Shown in pieces: positions 8,992 through 17,331 of a stretch of 64,000 nucleotides of DNA. Below the pieces are notes generated by a model. It was given only the letters and a program-made list of their open reading frames with translations, did not search any database and had not been told where the DNA came from. The DNA lies in assembly GCA_036960605.1 (NCBI GenBank), contig JBALXI010000006.1:1-64000 (forward strand), read 5' to 3'. The DNA comes from Oleispira sp036960605 (lineage in GTDB: Bacteria > Pseudomonadota > Gammaproteobacteria > Pseudomonadales > Oceanobacteraceae). Position 1 is the first letter of the stretch; the number at the start of each line of letters is the position of its first letter. A program made the position numbers and the translations under genes.

Positions 8992-9100
8992 GATCCATGA
9001 TTGGATATTTATTCCACAAAACGGCGTGAATACGATCCCTGTAGCCTTAGTTCGGCTCCCTGCCTCGCATATTTGTTCCACAAACACCCAATAATGGATC
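8992..9100. repeat. Structured intergenic inverted-repeat element
   Basis: Outer arms GATCCATGATTGG (8992-9004) and CCAATAATGGATC (9088-9100) are inverted repeats with one mismatch. Inside lie two direct copies of TTCCACAAA (9012 and 9076) and a small AGCC/GGCT hairpin. The ~109-bp unit sits between ferritin and argA and encodes nothing. It resembles miniature repeat elements and is comparable in size and design to the one at 24174-24296. Confidence 0.55.
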
Positions 9101-9183
9101 TTACTCTGTCTTAATTTGAACGATCTGAATAGTTACTTTCTTTCTTTAATCAGCTCTTTAACCCAGCTTTTTAACCAAGTTCT

Positions 9184-10515
9184 TTAACGGAGCTCTTTAA
9201 TAAATACTTTTGAATTTCGCTGGAAATTATACAGTGATTGACGTTCTTTCGGCAGTGCCGAAATATCAGCTTCACTAAATCCTCTTTCCATAAACCAATG
9301 CGCGGTACGCGTGGTTAGTACAAAAATCTTGCTCATCTTTTCTGCTTTGGCTTGCTCGCTGACGGCATTTAATAAGCGGTCACCGCGTTCGCCAGAACGA
9401 TATTGCTCACTCACGGCAACACAGGCAAGTTCAGCCAGTTCCGTAGAGTAGGGGTATAACGCCGCACAAGCGATGATCATACCGTCGAGTTCAATCACTT
9501 TAAAACGGTTGATCTCAGTCTCTAATACTTCTCGTGAACGGCGTACTAAAATGCCTTGTTCTTCGAGAGGGGTAAGCAGCTCTAAAATGCCACCGACATC
9601 TTCAATGTTCGCTTGGCGTAATTGTTCATAGTCACCGGCAGTAATCAGCGTGCCTGCGCCTTCATGAGTGAACAACTCTTGTAATAAGGCACCATCAATC
9701 TTGTGGCTTAATAAATGCGCTCTATTAATACCGGCCTTAACCGCCGTTAAAGAAGACTGAGCGTGGGTTTTATGTTCGCCCGACAAGTTATCGATCAGTT
9801 TGGATAATTGATCGGTGGTGATTTGCGAAATAATATCGCTATCGTTGTCTGACAGCTTATCTGCCATTGACGGTAAACCTTCATCTTCGCCCATCAAAAT
9901 GAGTTTTTCGGCGGCTAATGAAATAGCCGCTTGCGTCGCCACATCTTCAGCGGTCAGGTTGAACATCTCACCACTAGGGGAATAGCCGCAACTGGATAAT
10001 AAAACGATATTACCGAGATCAAGTTGCTGGCCAATCGCACGACGATCGATACGACGCACTTCACCGGTATGCTGAAAATCAATACCATCGATCACGCCTT
10101 TAGGCTTAGCGGTAACAAAGTTACCACTCACCACACGAATGCGAGCACCGTGCATCGGAGTATTGGGTAGGCCAATAGAAAGTCTGGCTTCGATATCAGA
10201 TTTCACAATACCAATCGCCGCTCGCACCGCGTTCAACGCCGCTTGATCGGTAATGCGTAACTCACCTTGAAACTGGCTTTTGATATTCAATACGTTCAGC
10301 GCACGGTCAATTTGCGGACGCGCGCCATGCACAATAACTAAGCGCACGCCTAAGCTATTGAGCAAGGCAATGTCTTGCACTATGTGGGCAAAGTTATCAT
10401 CGGCAATGGCATCACCTTCCAACATCAATACAAAGGTTTTACCCCGGTGTGCATTGATATAAGGCGAAGAATTCCGAAACCATTTTACGTATTGGCTATT
10501 ATCCATAGTATTCAT
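9184..10515 (-). CDS. argA: N-acetylglutamate synthase (amino-acid N-acetyltransferase)
   Basis: First step of arginine biosynthesis: acetyl-CoA + glutamate to N-acetylglutamate. The N-terminal half is an amino-acid-kinase-like domain (VLMLEGDAIADDNF, VIVHGARPQID) that binds arginine for feedback inhibition. The C-terminal GNAT domain begins about residue 295 and has the acetyl-CoA loop in EQYRSGERGDRLL (R/Q-x-x-G-x-G/R type). 443 aa is typical. The start could be the next ATG (10506). It follows argE by 52 bp on the same strand, probably in one transcript. Confidence 0.94.
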   Translation of the reverse strand: MNTMDNSQYVKWFRNSSPYINAHRGKTFVLMLEGDAIADDNFAHIVQDIALLNSLGVRLVIVHGARPQIDRALNVLNIKSQFQGELRITDQAALNAVRAAIGIVKSDIEARLSIGLPNTPMHGARIRVVSGNFVTAKPKGVIDGIDFQHTGEVRRIDRRAIGQQLDLGNIVLLSSCGYSPSGEMFNLTAEDVATQAAISLAAEKLILMGEDEGLPSMADKLSDNDSDIISQITTDQLSKLIDNLSGEHKTHAQSSLTAVKAGINRAHLLSHKIDGALLQELFTHEGAGTLITAGDYEQLRQANIEDVGGILELLTPLEEQGILVRRSREVLETEINRFKVIELDGMIIACAALYPYSTELAELACVAVSEQYRSGERGDRLLNAVSEQAKAEKMSKIFVLTTRTAHWFMERGFSEADISALPKERQSLYNFQRNSKVFIKELR

Positions 10516-10567
10516 TTAGTGTATTCATTTAGTATTAACTGCAACATATCACAAACTGACTTAGGCA

Positions 10568-11758
10568 TTAAGTTGTAGAAGCCTTGTTAATGCAAAAACG
10601 ATGAATAAATTGTGATAATAATTCAACCGTCGGCTTTATTTGGTCTAACGCGATAAATTCATCCAACTGATGCGCCTGATCGATCGAGCCTGGCCCCAGC
10701 ACTAAGGTTTCCATTCCTAGCTGTTGCATAAAAGGTGCTTCGGTCGCAAAGGCAACGGCATGCGCTTGATGGTTGGTTAATTTTTCAGCAAGTAGCACCA
10801 GCTCCGCATTTTTATCGGTTGCGAAAGACGGCACACCCGGAAATAACGCCTCCAGTTCAAACTCAACATTATGACGGCTAGCAATGGGTTTGATGCGCGC
10901 TTCCATCTCTTGGCGTAATTGCTCGTTACTCATGCCCGGTAGCGCTCGTAAATCAAACGCCAGCTCGCAACTGCCACAAATACGATTCGGATTATCGCCG
11001 CCATGCAGGCAGCCAAAGTTAAGCGTAGGCACTTCAATTTCGAAATCTTGATTATGGTGTTCTTTAGCCAGCTCTTGGCGATAAGCCTTCAACTCGGTCA
11101 TTACGTCATGCATCGCATCGATGGCGTTAATACCCAGCGCGGGGTTCGATGAATGGCCGGCATTACCGGTTAAGCGAATGGTCTCCATCATAATGCCTTT
11201 GTGCATCCGGATGGGTTTGAGTCCGGTCGGCTCACCGATAATGGCATAGCGACCTTTAGGCTTGCCTTGTTCTACTAAGGCGCGCGCACCGCTCATAGAA
11301 CTTTCTTCATCAGCTGTCGCAAGAATAATTAATGGCTGCTGCAAATTGAGCGATGTTGGATTGCCTAGTTGATTCAGAATATTTTCAATCGCCTCAATGG
11401 CCAGCGCAAAGAAACCTTTCATATCGCACGTGCCTAAACCATACAGCTTGCCATCGCGTTCGGTAAGCTTAAAAGGATCGCTGCTCCAACGCTCAGGATT
11501 ACAAGGAACGGTATCGGTATGGCCACTTAATACCAGCCCACCTGGGCCACTGCCCAGCGTCGCAATAAGATTGTATTTATCCGCTTCGCCTACTCGCTCT
11601 TTCGGCACAAGCATAATCTCGCAGTCAAACCCTAAAGGGGTTAACCACTGCGCTAACAAATCGATAACACCTTTATTACTACTATCGTATTCAGGTAAGG
11701 CAGAACTAATGCTAGGGGCAGCAATCAGCTGTTGAAAACGAGAGATGAGTTGCGACAT
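10568..11758 (-). CDS. argE: Acetylornithine deacetylase
   Basis: M20-family zinc hydrolase converting N-acetylornithine to ornithine. Metal and catalytic motifs are present in order: LSGHTDTVP (His and Asp), GTCDMKGFFAL (bridging Asp), TADEESSMSGA (catalytic Glu pair), and the C-terminal His in PGSIDQAHQLDEF. The dimerisation lid domain lies between them. 396 aa is slightly longer than E. coli ArgE (383). With argA downstream it supplies two steps of the linear arginine route. No convincing ArgR box was found in the 168 bp before the next gene. Confidence 0.94.
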   Translation of the reverse strand: MSQLISRFQQLIAAPSISSALPEYDSSNKGVIDLLAQWLTPLGFDCEIMLVPKERVGEADKYNLIATLGSGPGGLVLSGHTDTVPCNPERWSSDPFKLTERDGKLYGLGTCDMKGFFALAIEAIENILNQLGNPTSLNLQQPLIILATADEESSMSGARALVEQGKPKGRYAIIGEPTGLKPIRMHKGIMMETIRLTGNAGHSSNPALGINAIDAMHDVMTELKAYRQELAKEHHNQDFEIEVPTLNFGCLHGGDNPNRICGSCELAFDLRALPGMSNEQLRQEMEARIKPIASRHNVEFELEALFPGVPSFATDKNAELVLLAEKLTNHQAHAVAFATEAPFMQQLGMETLVLGPGSIDQAHQLDEFIALDQIKPTVELLSQFIHRFCINKASTT

Positions 11759-11926
11759 GTTAGAGCTCCTTGTTCATTCCATGAATAACACATTAAAAAT
11801 GTATCACAGTTAAAATCAACTTAAGCATAACGTATTCTGCCAATTAGGTACCAAAAGCGAATACTAATGGCGCTTATCCTTATGCGCCGTATGGTAACTG
11901 TCTCTAATCCGTCTTATTATTCAGTG

Positions 11927-13015
11927 ATGAATCATGAAATCGAATTAAAGCTGCGTTTAAATACCAGCGAGCTGCCTTTATTAGAAAAGGCGTTAGCCTC
12001 CAATCAATTTATCAGCGAGCCAACGCTTAAGTTGCTGAATCGCTATTTTGATACCCCCGACATGGGCCTGAGCCAAGGTGGTGCAGCATTGCGCATACGC
12101 CAGCAAGGAACTGTCGATGTGAAAAGGGGTGAGGCGACGGGAATACTTTCCGATGAACGTATTATTCAAACGTTAAAAACGCGTGGAACCAGTGCGGGTG
12201 GATTACACCAACGCATGGAATGGGATTGGCCGATCACCGCGGTTGAACTCGACCTGGAATTAATTCAAACCAGCGATGCCCAGCAACACTTATCCCCAGA
12301 TTTAAAACTCGATGCGATAACGCCATTATTCACCACTGATTTTCAACGCAAGGTGTGGATGTATCGCCAAGGCGAAACCTTGATTGAGCTGGTATTAGAT
12401 CAAGGCGAAGTGTCTACCGATGAACACCGTATTGATTTATTAGAACTCGAATTAGAATTAAAAGAAGGCCAGCCAGAAGTGCTTTTCCAATTGGCACAAC
12501 AGCTAGCGCAGCAATGCCCGGTATTAATGAGCGACATCAGTAAAGCGGAACGCGGTTATGGTTTATTAGCACTGTCGCCGCAGTACCAGGGAATTAAAAA
12601 AGACTGGTCTGATAAAATGCCAAATTTTGATGATCAGCAAGATGTGATCAGTTGCTTCAAAACATTTTTCGCTTATCAATTATCAGGCTTACAGCGCAGC
12701 TTAGAATTTGGCATTTGGGAAGGCCAGCAAGCGCAGCAAGCGAATGCGATTTGGCAGATCAACTTATTGCATGAGCTATTGACCCTGTTCACTCACATCG
12801 ATTGCCTACCCGCGACACAACTATTACAGCGCCAAGTTGATCACGCCAGACAAGCGCCATTAGAGTTATCGCTTATTTGGGGCCAGCTCAGTTTAGCCTG
12901 TGGACATTGGTTATTTAACTTGTCGGCGGATAATACCGAATTTGAAATGTCTGCCGATGAAAGGAATGCGATGCGCTTACATGCTGAACAGTTAGCACAA
13001 GGAATGGGTGTATGA
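11927..13015 (+). CDS. CYTH-domain inorganic triphosphatase-like protein
   Basis: YgiF-like protein: an N-terminal CYTH (triphosphate tunnel) domain with the signature ExExK in MNHEIELKLRL, alternating charged strands (LRIRQQG, ELELELKEGQ) and a helical C-terminal part from about residue 200 in the position of a CHAD domain. The expected reaction is hydrolysis of inorganic triphosphate. I prefer the ATG at 11927 because the CYTH motif begins there; the frame stays open to an ATG at 11867 and neither has a strong ribosome site. Its stop overlaps the next gene by 4 nt (ATGA), implying translational coupling to a secretion-type ATPase. Confidence 0.82.
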   Translation: MNHEIELKLRLNTSELPLLEKALASNQFISEPTLKLLNRYFDTPDMGLSQGGAALRIRQQGTVDVKRGEATGILSDERIIQTLKTRGTSAGGLHQRMEWDWPITAVELDLELIQTSDAQQHLSPDLKLDAITPLFTTDFQRKVWMYRQGETLIELVLDQGEVSTDEHRIDLLELELELKEGQPEVLFQLAQQLAQQCPVLMSDISKAERGYGLLALSPQYQGIKKDWSDKMPNFDDQQDVISCFKTFFAYQLSGLQRSLEFGIWEGQQAQQANAIWQINLLHELLTLFTHIDCLPATQLLQRQVDHARQAPLELSLIWGQLSLACGHWLFNLSADNTEFEMSADERNAMRLHAEQLAQGMGV

Positions 13016-14769
13016 ACTCCGTTGCAGATCGTCCCGTCGCCTTGAATGTATTGCTCGATGACCTAAAAAAATCGGGCATGTTAGATGATGAAAATTATCA
13101 GCTAGCGCAACTATCCCGTCGCAGTCAGTCAGAACTAAAAATGCATCCTTTTGCATTTATCGGTAAGCAAAAACTGACTAATAAAAAAACCGCTGGCAAG
13201 CTCAGCGAAGAAACTATTTGTGAATGGGCTGCGCAGCTGCAGGGTTTAGAATATGCTCGCATCGATCCACTAGAAGTGGATGTTGCCGCCATAACATCAG
13301 CCATGTCGTATGCCTTTTCAGAACGGCATAAAATCCTGGCGATAAAAGTTAGCAAAGACGAGCTGGTGGTTGCCTGTAGTGAACCGCTCATGACGTCTTG
13401 GGTGCAAGATTTAGAGCATGTATCACGCCGTGATGTGGTGCGTATTATGGCGATGCCAAGTGATATCGAGCGCCATCGAGTAGAGTTTTATCAGCTCGCC
13501 AATTCTATTAATAGCGCGTCATCACAACATGATGGCATCAGCGGCATTCAAAACTTAGAATCCATGCTGGAGCTCGGCAAAGCCAGTGCCCCCGATGCCA
13601 ATGATGAGCACATTGTTAACGTTGTAGATTGGCTATTACAATACGCCTTTGAACAACGTGCCAGTGATATTCATATTGAGCCGCGTCGTGAAATTGGCAA
13701 CGTACGTTTTCGAATCGATGGTGTTTTGCACCTTGTTTACGAACTGCCTGCGCAAGTTACTCAAGCCGTAGTGGCTCGAATTAAAACCTTGGGCCGCATG
13801 AACATCGCAGAAAAGCGCAAGCCGCAAGATTCGCGCTTGAAAACCAAAACCCCTGCCGGGGAAGAAATTGAATTACGTTTATCCACCTTGCCCACCGCGT
13901 TCGGTGAAAAGCTGGTTATGCGAGTCTTTGACCCCAGCGTATTAGTGCGTAACTTTGCCGAACTTGGCTTCAGCAAAGAAGACTATCGACGTTGGAAAGA
14001 TATGACGTCGCAGAATAATGGCATTGTGTTCGTCACAGGGCCAACGGGGTCGGGCAAAACCACCACCCTTTATTCAACCTTGAAAGAACTGGCGACGGTT
14101 GAAGTTAATGTCTCAACCATCGAAGATCCAATCGAAATGATCGAGCCCGCGTTTAACCAAATGCAGGTGAACCATACGATTGGTCTTGATTTCTCGACGG
14201 CCGTGCGCGCGTTATTAAGACAAGATCCCGACATTATTATGGTGGGGGAAATTCGAGATTTAGAAACCGCAGAAATGGCTGTGCAGTCAGCGCTAACCGG
14301 ACACTTGGTATTATCGACGTTGCACACCAATGATGCCCCAACGGCGATTACACGGCTATTAGAGCTAGGCTTGCCACCTTACTTGATACGATCAACCACA
14401 CTCGGTGTTATGGCTCAGCGCCTCGTACGCATACTTTGCCCACACTGCAAAGAAGCCGGTGAGATCGACGAAACGACTTGGAAAGACCTAGTAGCACCTT
14501 GGACTGTGGCCAAACCGGCGAAAATATATCATCCCAAGGGCTGCTTAGAATGCCGCGATACGGGCTTTATGGGGCGCATGGGCATTTATGAAGTGCTGCC
14601 AGTGACTCATGAAATTAGTAATTTGATCAACGACAGCACCGATCACCTTAAGCTCAGGCAGCAGGCGATGAAAGAAGGCATGCACAGCCTTAAGTTAAGT
14701 GGCGCGCAGAAGGTTGCAGCAGGTCTAACCACCATCGAAGAAGTGATGCGAGTGGCGCCAATGTCGTAG
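13012..14769 (+). CDS. GspE/PilB-family secretion or pilus ATPase
   Basis: 585-aa ATPase of the type II secretion/type IV pilus superfamily. A MshEN-like N-terminal domain (about 60-160) is followed by the catalytic core: Walker A GPTGSGKTTTLY, Asp box EDPIEM, Walker B DIIMVGEIRDLETA, and His box TGHLVLSTLHTND. A C4 zinc motif (CPHC…CLEC) lies near the C-terminus, as in PilB and GspE. No inner-membrane PilC/GspF or pilin gene is adjacent, so it is an orphan paralogue. Its start overlaps the CYTH gene by 4 nt. The target machine is unknown. Confidence 0.88.
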   Translation: MNSVADRPVALNVLLDDLKKSGMLDDENYQLAQLSRRSQSELKMHPFAFIGKQKLTNKKTAGKLSEETICEWAAQLQGLEYARIDPLEVDVAAITSAMSYAFSERHKILAIKVSKDELVVACSEPLMTSWVQDLEHVSRRDVVRIMAMPSDIERHRVEFYQLANSINSASSQHDGISGIQNLESMLELGKASAPDANDEHIVNVVDWLLQYAFEQRASDIHIEPRREIGNVRFRIDGVLHLVYELPAQVTQAVVARIKTLGRMNIAEKRKPQDSRLKTKTPAGEEIELRLSTLPTAFGEKLVMRVFDPSVLVRNFAELGFSKEDYRRWKDMTSQNNGIVFVTGPTGSGKTTTLYSTLKELATVEVNVSTIEDPIEMIEPAFNQMQVNHTIGLDFSTAVRALLRQDPDIIMVGEIRDLETAEMAVQSALTGHLVLSTLHTNDAPTAITRLLELGLPPYLIRSTTLGVMAQRLVRILCPHCKEAGEIDETTWKDLVAPWTVAKPAKIYHPKGCLECRDTGFMGRMGIYEVLPVTHEISNLINDSTDHLKLRQQAMKEGMHSLKLSGAQKVAAGLTTIEEVMRVAPMS

Positions 14770-14907
14770 TGATTTAGCTGAAGTTTGCTTCGGCTATCAA
14801 AAAATACGACTCAGTCATAGTTCCTAGAGAAAATAACAGCTAAGCTAGGGCACAGAACATAATAAACGCTTGATAATAACAGCAGTATAAAAGCACAGAT
14901 TAAAATC

Positions 14908-15414
14908 ATGGTAACAGACGTAAATACAGCACCTCCGATCATTGATTTGGAAGCTTCGGGTTTTGGCCGCGGAAGCTACCCTATTGAAGTGGGGTTCGCT
15001 CTAGAGAATAGAGATATCCATTCTTTCTTGATAAAGCCGGAAGCCGACTGGACTCATTGGAGCGAAGAGGCTGAACAGATTCATGGCATTACTCGTGAAC
15101 AGCTGCAAGCTGAAGGCATGAGTATTGAAGAAATTGCGCTTACATTGAATGAAATGCTACGCGGACAAACACTTTATTCAGATGCTTGGAGCTTTGACAG
15201 TTCTTGGATAGGACGCTTATTTGATAGTGCTGGCATCGTACAGCGCTTCCGCATAGAAACCATCAACAAGTTGCTTATGCCTGATCAAGTTGAATTCTGG
15301 CATCCGACTAAAGAAGCGGTATTGCAAGAGCTGGGTCTAAAAGCACATCGTGCCGCGATAGATGTTCAAGTTTTACAAGAAACATATTGCCGCATTTCTA
15401 AGATGAATCAGTAG
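14908..15414 (+). CDS. DnaQ-like DEDD 3'-5' exonuclease domain protein
   Basis: Stand-alone exonuclease-fold protein of 168 aa. The motifs PPIIDLEASGFG (Asp-Glu), LYSDAWSFDSSWI (Asp) and HRAAIDVQVLQE (His-x4-Asp) give a DEDDh-like active site. EEAEQIHGITREQL is the typical exonuclease III-type segment. Substrate (DNA or RNA) cannot be told. It is the last ordinary gene before the cassette array and is closed by a strong terminator. Confidence 0.8.
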   Translation: MVTDVNTAPPIIDLEASGFGRGSYPIEVGFALENRDIHSFLIKPEADWTHWSEEAEQIHGITREQLQAEGMSIEEIALTLNEMLRGQTLYSDAWSFDSSWIGRLFDSAGIVQRFRIETINKLLMPDQVEFWHPTKEAVLQELGLKAHRAAIDVQVLQETYCRISKMNQ

Positions 15415-15445
15415 CATCAGAGTACGCTTAAAAAGAATCCCTAAA

Positions 15446-15479
15446 AAGCCCTAGCCATGAAAATGACTAGGGCTTTTTT
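15446..15479 (+). terminator. Strong rho-independent terminator after the exonuclease gene
   Basis: aagccctag / ctagggctt, a 9-bp perfect stem with a 12-nt loop, followed by six T on the plus strand and preceded by A's, so it can work in both directions. It separates the chromosomal backbone from the cassette array. Confidence 0.88.
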
Positions 15480-15745
15480 GCTTTTAAATCATCGAAATAT
15501 AACGCAATAGAAACTAACGCGTTATTGCTGTTCGCCTATCACAATGAACGCCAATCATTAAGTAACTGAAAAATAAAAGAAAGCTTCCCATATATTGATA
15601 AGTCCTGATAAGCGAACGCATGATAAAAGTGATATCAAATTGACAAAAGCGAACGCTAAATATAGTGTTGTTGGAATTATTAACAGGGATAGTCGTATGA
15701 TTTCAAACAAGTTTTCTCTTCATTCGCCTTTCCCAAATATAGGGG
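15480..15745. other. Non-coding stretch at the left edge of the cassette array
   Basis: No supported gene. It holds an inverted repeat gcaata/tattgc around a taacgcgtta-like core (about 15503-15527) and repeated gcgaacgc words near 15612 and 15650. This is where an integron attI or integrase would be expected, but no tyrosine-recombinase coding sequence is present on either strand. An open frame at 15595-15780 runs through the palindrome at 15746 and has no coding character. Confidence 0.4.
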
Positions 15746-15780
15746 GTTATGCGAACACGGTTCGCATAACTCACTGTTAG
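15746..15780 (+). repeat. Palindrome at the left boundary of the array (possible first recombination site)
   Basis: GTTATGCGAA-CACGG-TTCGCATAAC is a perfect 10-bp inverted repeat with a 5-nt loop, immediately followed by actGTTAGcag. The GTTAG word is complementary to the GCTAAC that opens the next attC site, as expected for the two edges of one cassette. It could be a degenerate attC or an attI-like junction; alternatively a terminator without T-run. Confidence 0.4.
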
Positions 15781-15793
15781 CAGTAAAAAGCTT

Positions 15794-16171
15794 ATGAATA
15801 TTTCAGATTTATATATTTATGTTGATGGTTCTGATCTCTACAAAGTATCAGAGTCTGTTGAGCTCTCAATTTCTGAGTGGTTAAAGCTTAATAATATTAA
15901 AGCCAAAGTTGTTAATTTTCAGTATGAGCGTACGCCTGATTTATCAGCTGAAGATTATGCTGATTGGGATTTAGGTCTAAATATAAGTATTGATGAAATC
16001 GATCGGCTTTCTGAACTATTAGAGTTTGCGTATGGCTTAGCTTTGAAACATAATTTCGACTTTGTTATTGGGTATTACTCTGAAGCTGATGGTTTATCTG
16101 AGGATATATCATATTTCGGTGCTGAAAGTGGCAAGCCCAACTCAGAGAAATTAGCAGAGTATCTTGATTAA
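15794..16171 (+). CDS. Cassette 1 protein, unknown function
   Basis: 125-aa acidic soluble protein; no family recognised. Predicted alternating β-strands (DLYIYVDGSDL, AKVVNFQYE) then an α-helical middle (DEIDRLSELLEFAYGLALKHNFD) and a short β segment (FVIGYYSEA). No signal peptide or membrane segment. It lies 14 bp after the left palindrome and ends just before attC site A, so gene plus attC form one mobile cassette. Small acidic proteins like this are common in cassette arrays, including antitoxin or immunity-like ones, but nothing in the sequence shows that role. Confidence 0.65.
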   Translation: MNISDLYIYVDGSDLYKVSESVELSISEWLKLNNIKAKVVNFQYERTPDLSAEDYADWDLGLNISIDEIDRLSELLEFAYGLALKHNFDFVIGYYSEADGLSEDISYFGAESGKPNSEKLAEYLD

Positions 16172-16174
16172 AGC

Positions 16175-16247
16175 TGCTAACAAAACATTCGTGATCGTCC
16201 CTTCGGGACTGGGACGCTTTCAGCGCCCCACAATATTGGCGTTAGGC
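16175..16247 (+). repeat. attC site A
   Basis: Begins with GCTAAC (R'') and ends with GCGTTAGGC (R', fitting GTTRRRY). Between them is the hairpin GTCCC-TTC-GGGAC (16197-16209) and a second stem GGGACGCT/AGCGCCCC with one mismatch. Length about 73 bp, in the range of integron attC sites. Nearly the same sequence recurs at site E. Confidence 0.8.
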
Positions 16248-16255
16248 TCTAAATT

Positions 16256-16705
16256 ATGATCATCAAGTCTCTGCCAAAAGATGAGCTTATAAAGCAAGGC
16301 GTCGATTCGAGCTTTGCTGATGTTTTATCTAATCCAAATGAATATGATGAATATCTTCATATTACTATTGGAAAGAGTGATTGGGATTATGTTATCCCTA
16401 TAGGTGTATCAAGTGTTATTCCACTATGGGATGTAAATGCTGATAGCTTTGTGCGCTGGGAGCGGAATGGAATAATTGAATTTGTTTGGCTGTTTCATGA
16501 TAGCCCAAACTATTCTCTCATCGCATATTCTGAGCAGGGAATAATAGCAAAGCTATATCAGTCCTTAACAGAGTATATGGAAGAGGATGAATGTCGTAAA
16601 ATTGGTAGCGCAATGGGCTTTAAATATATAGATGAAGCTGAGAGTATTTTAGAAAATGAATGGGATAGCTATGCAAGCTGGATGCTTAATCTTGAAAAAG
16701 CCTAA
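16256..16705 (+). CDS. Cassette 2 protein, unknown function
   Basis: 149-aa soluble acidic protein rich in aromatic residues; β-rich N-terminal half (YLHITIGKSDWDYVIPIG, RWERNGIIEFVWLFHD) and a helical C-terminal half (LYQSLTEYMEEDECRKIG, ESILENEWDSYASWML). The fold pattern is reminiscent of small SMI1/KNR4-like immunity proteins, but no diagnostic motif is present, so I do not assign it. The stop codon TAA is embedded in the R'' box (GCCTAAC) of attC site B, typical of compact cassettes. Confidence 0.65.
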   Translation: MIIKSLPKDELIKQGVDSSFADVLSNPNEYDEYLHITIGKSDWDYVIPIGVSSVIPLWDVNADSFVRWERNGIIEFVWLFHDSPNYSLIAYSEQGIIAKLYQSLTEYMEEDECRKIGSAMGFKYIDEAESILENEWDSYASWMLNLEKA

Positions 16706-16798
16706 CAATCAGTTGGTGTACGCACCTGCGGTGCTGGGACGGTTACACTTCGCTCGTTCCTCGCTACGTTTCACCGCCCCACAACAAAAGCGTTAGGC
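16700..16798 (+). repeat. attC site B
   Basis: GCCTAAC (R'') at the left and GCGTTAGGC (R') at the right are exact complements. Inner hairpin GCACC-TGC-GGTGC (16722-16734), then a longer imperfect stem (gacggt … accgcc). About 99 bp. Confidence 0.85.
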
Positions 16799-16809
16799 TC
16801 TAGGAAGGT

Positions 16810-17256
16810 ATGGCTAAAGTAATCTATTTCTTCAATAGAGAAGATAAGTATTATCAGTTATCAAATTTTGCTGGTTTTGGCTTCACGCTAGATGGGAAAA
16901 AATGGCGTACCATGGAGCATTATTTCCAAGCCATGAAGTTTGAAGGTACAGAGCAATTTGAGAGAATTTTAAATTGTGGCTCACCTAAACAGGCAAAGGA
17001 CTTAGGCCAATCTCGTGCTATTCCAATTCGTCAAGATTGGGACTCAGTCAAAGAAGAGATTATGCTCAGAGGTTTGAAAGAAAAGTTTAAATCTCCTGAG
17101 TTAAAAGAGATATTGCTAAGTACTGGAAAAAAAGATTTAGTTGAAAACTCTCCATATGATAAATATTGGGGAATTGGCCCTAATGGTAAAGGCAAAAACA
17201 GACTAGGCGTACTTCTTGTGGAACTAAGAACGGAGCTTAAGCGTGAAAAAGCCTAA
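16810..17256 (+). CDS. Cassette 3: NADAR-family (YbiA-like) N-glycosidase
   Basis: 148-aa NADAR-domain protein. Recognisable family blocks are YYQLSNFAGFGFTLDGKKWRTMEHYFQAMKF (in parts: LSNF, W-x-T-M-E-H-Y-F-Q-A), KQAKDLGQSR, and the C-terminal W-G-I-G-P-N-G-K-G-x-N-x-L-G segment. YbiA from E. coli cleaves the N-glycosidic bond of early riboflavin intermediates; other NADAR proteins remove ADP-ribose from guanine and act in NAD/ADP-ribose conflict systems (family knowledge). The Glu of the M-E-H-Y motif, reported as catalytic, is present. TAA overlaps R'' of attC site C. Confidence 0.88.
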   Translation: MAKVIYFFNREDKYYQLSNFAGFGFTLDGKKWRTMEHYFQAMKFEGTEQFERILNCGSPKQAKDLGQSRAIPIRQDWDSVKEEIMLRGLKEKFKSPELKEILLSTGKKDLVENSPYDKYWGIGPNGKGKNRLGVLLVELRTELKREKA

Positions 17257-17327
17257 CAAAAACATCATGATCGCATCCTACGGCTGCTGGGGCGGCTTAC
17301 GCTTCGTTCCATATGCGAGCGTTAGAT
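17251..17327 (+). repeat. attC site C
   Basis: GCCTAAC (R'') to GCGTTAGAT (R', fits GTTRRRY). Inner hairpin GCATCC-TAC-GGCTGC (17273-17287, one mismatch). About 76 bp. Confidence 0.8.
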
Positions 17328-17331
17328 TTTT

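Noticed and set aside
10504..10540. Direct repeat attcatttagt upstream of argA
   Set aside because: Two short AT-rich copies only; could be chance and does not form an ArgR palindrome.
11759..11866. Possible ArgR box upstream of argE (ttcattccatgaa)
   Set aside because: Only 5-bp arms with a 3-nt centre; does not fit the 18-bp ArgR pattern well enough to claim.
15595..15780. 61-codon open frame ending at the left palindrome
   Set aside because: Starts at TTG without a ribosome site, composition is not coding-like, and it runs through a perfect palindrome.
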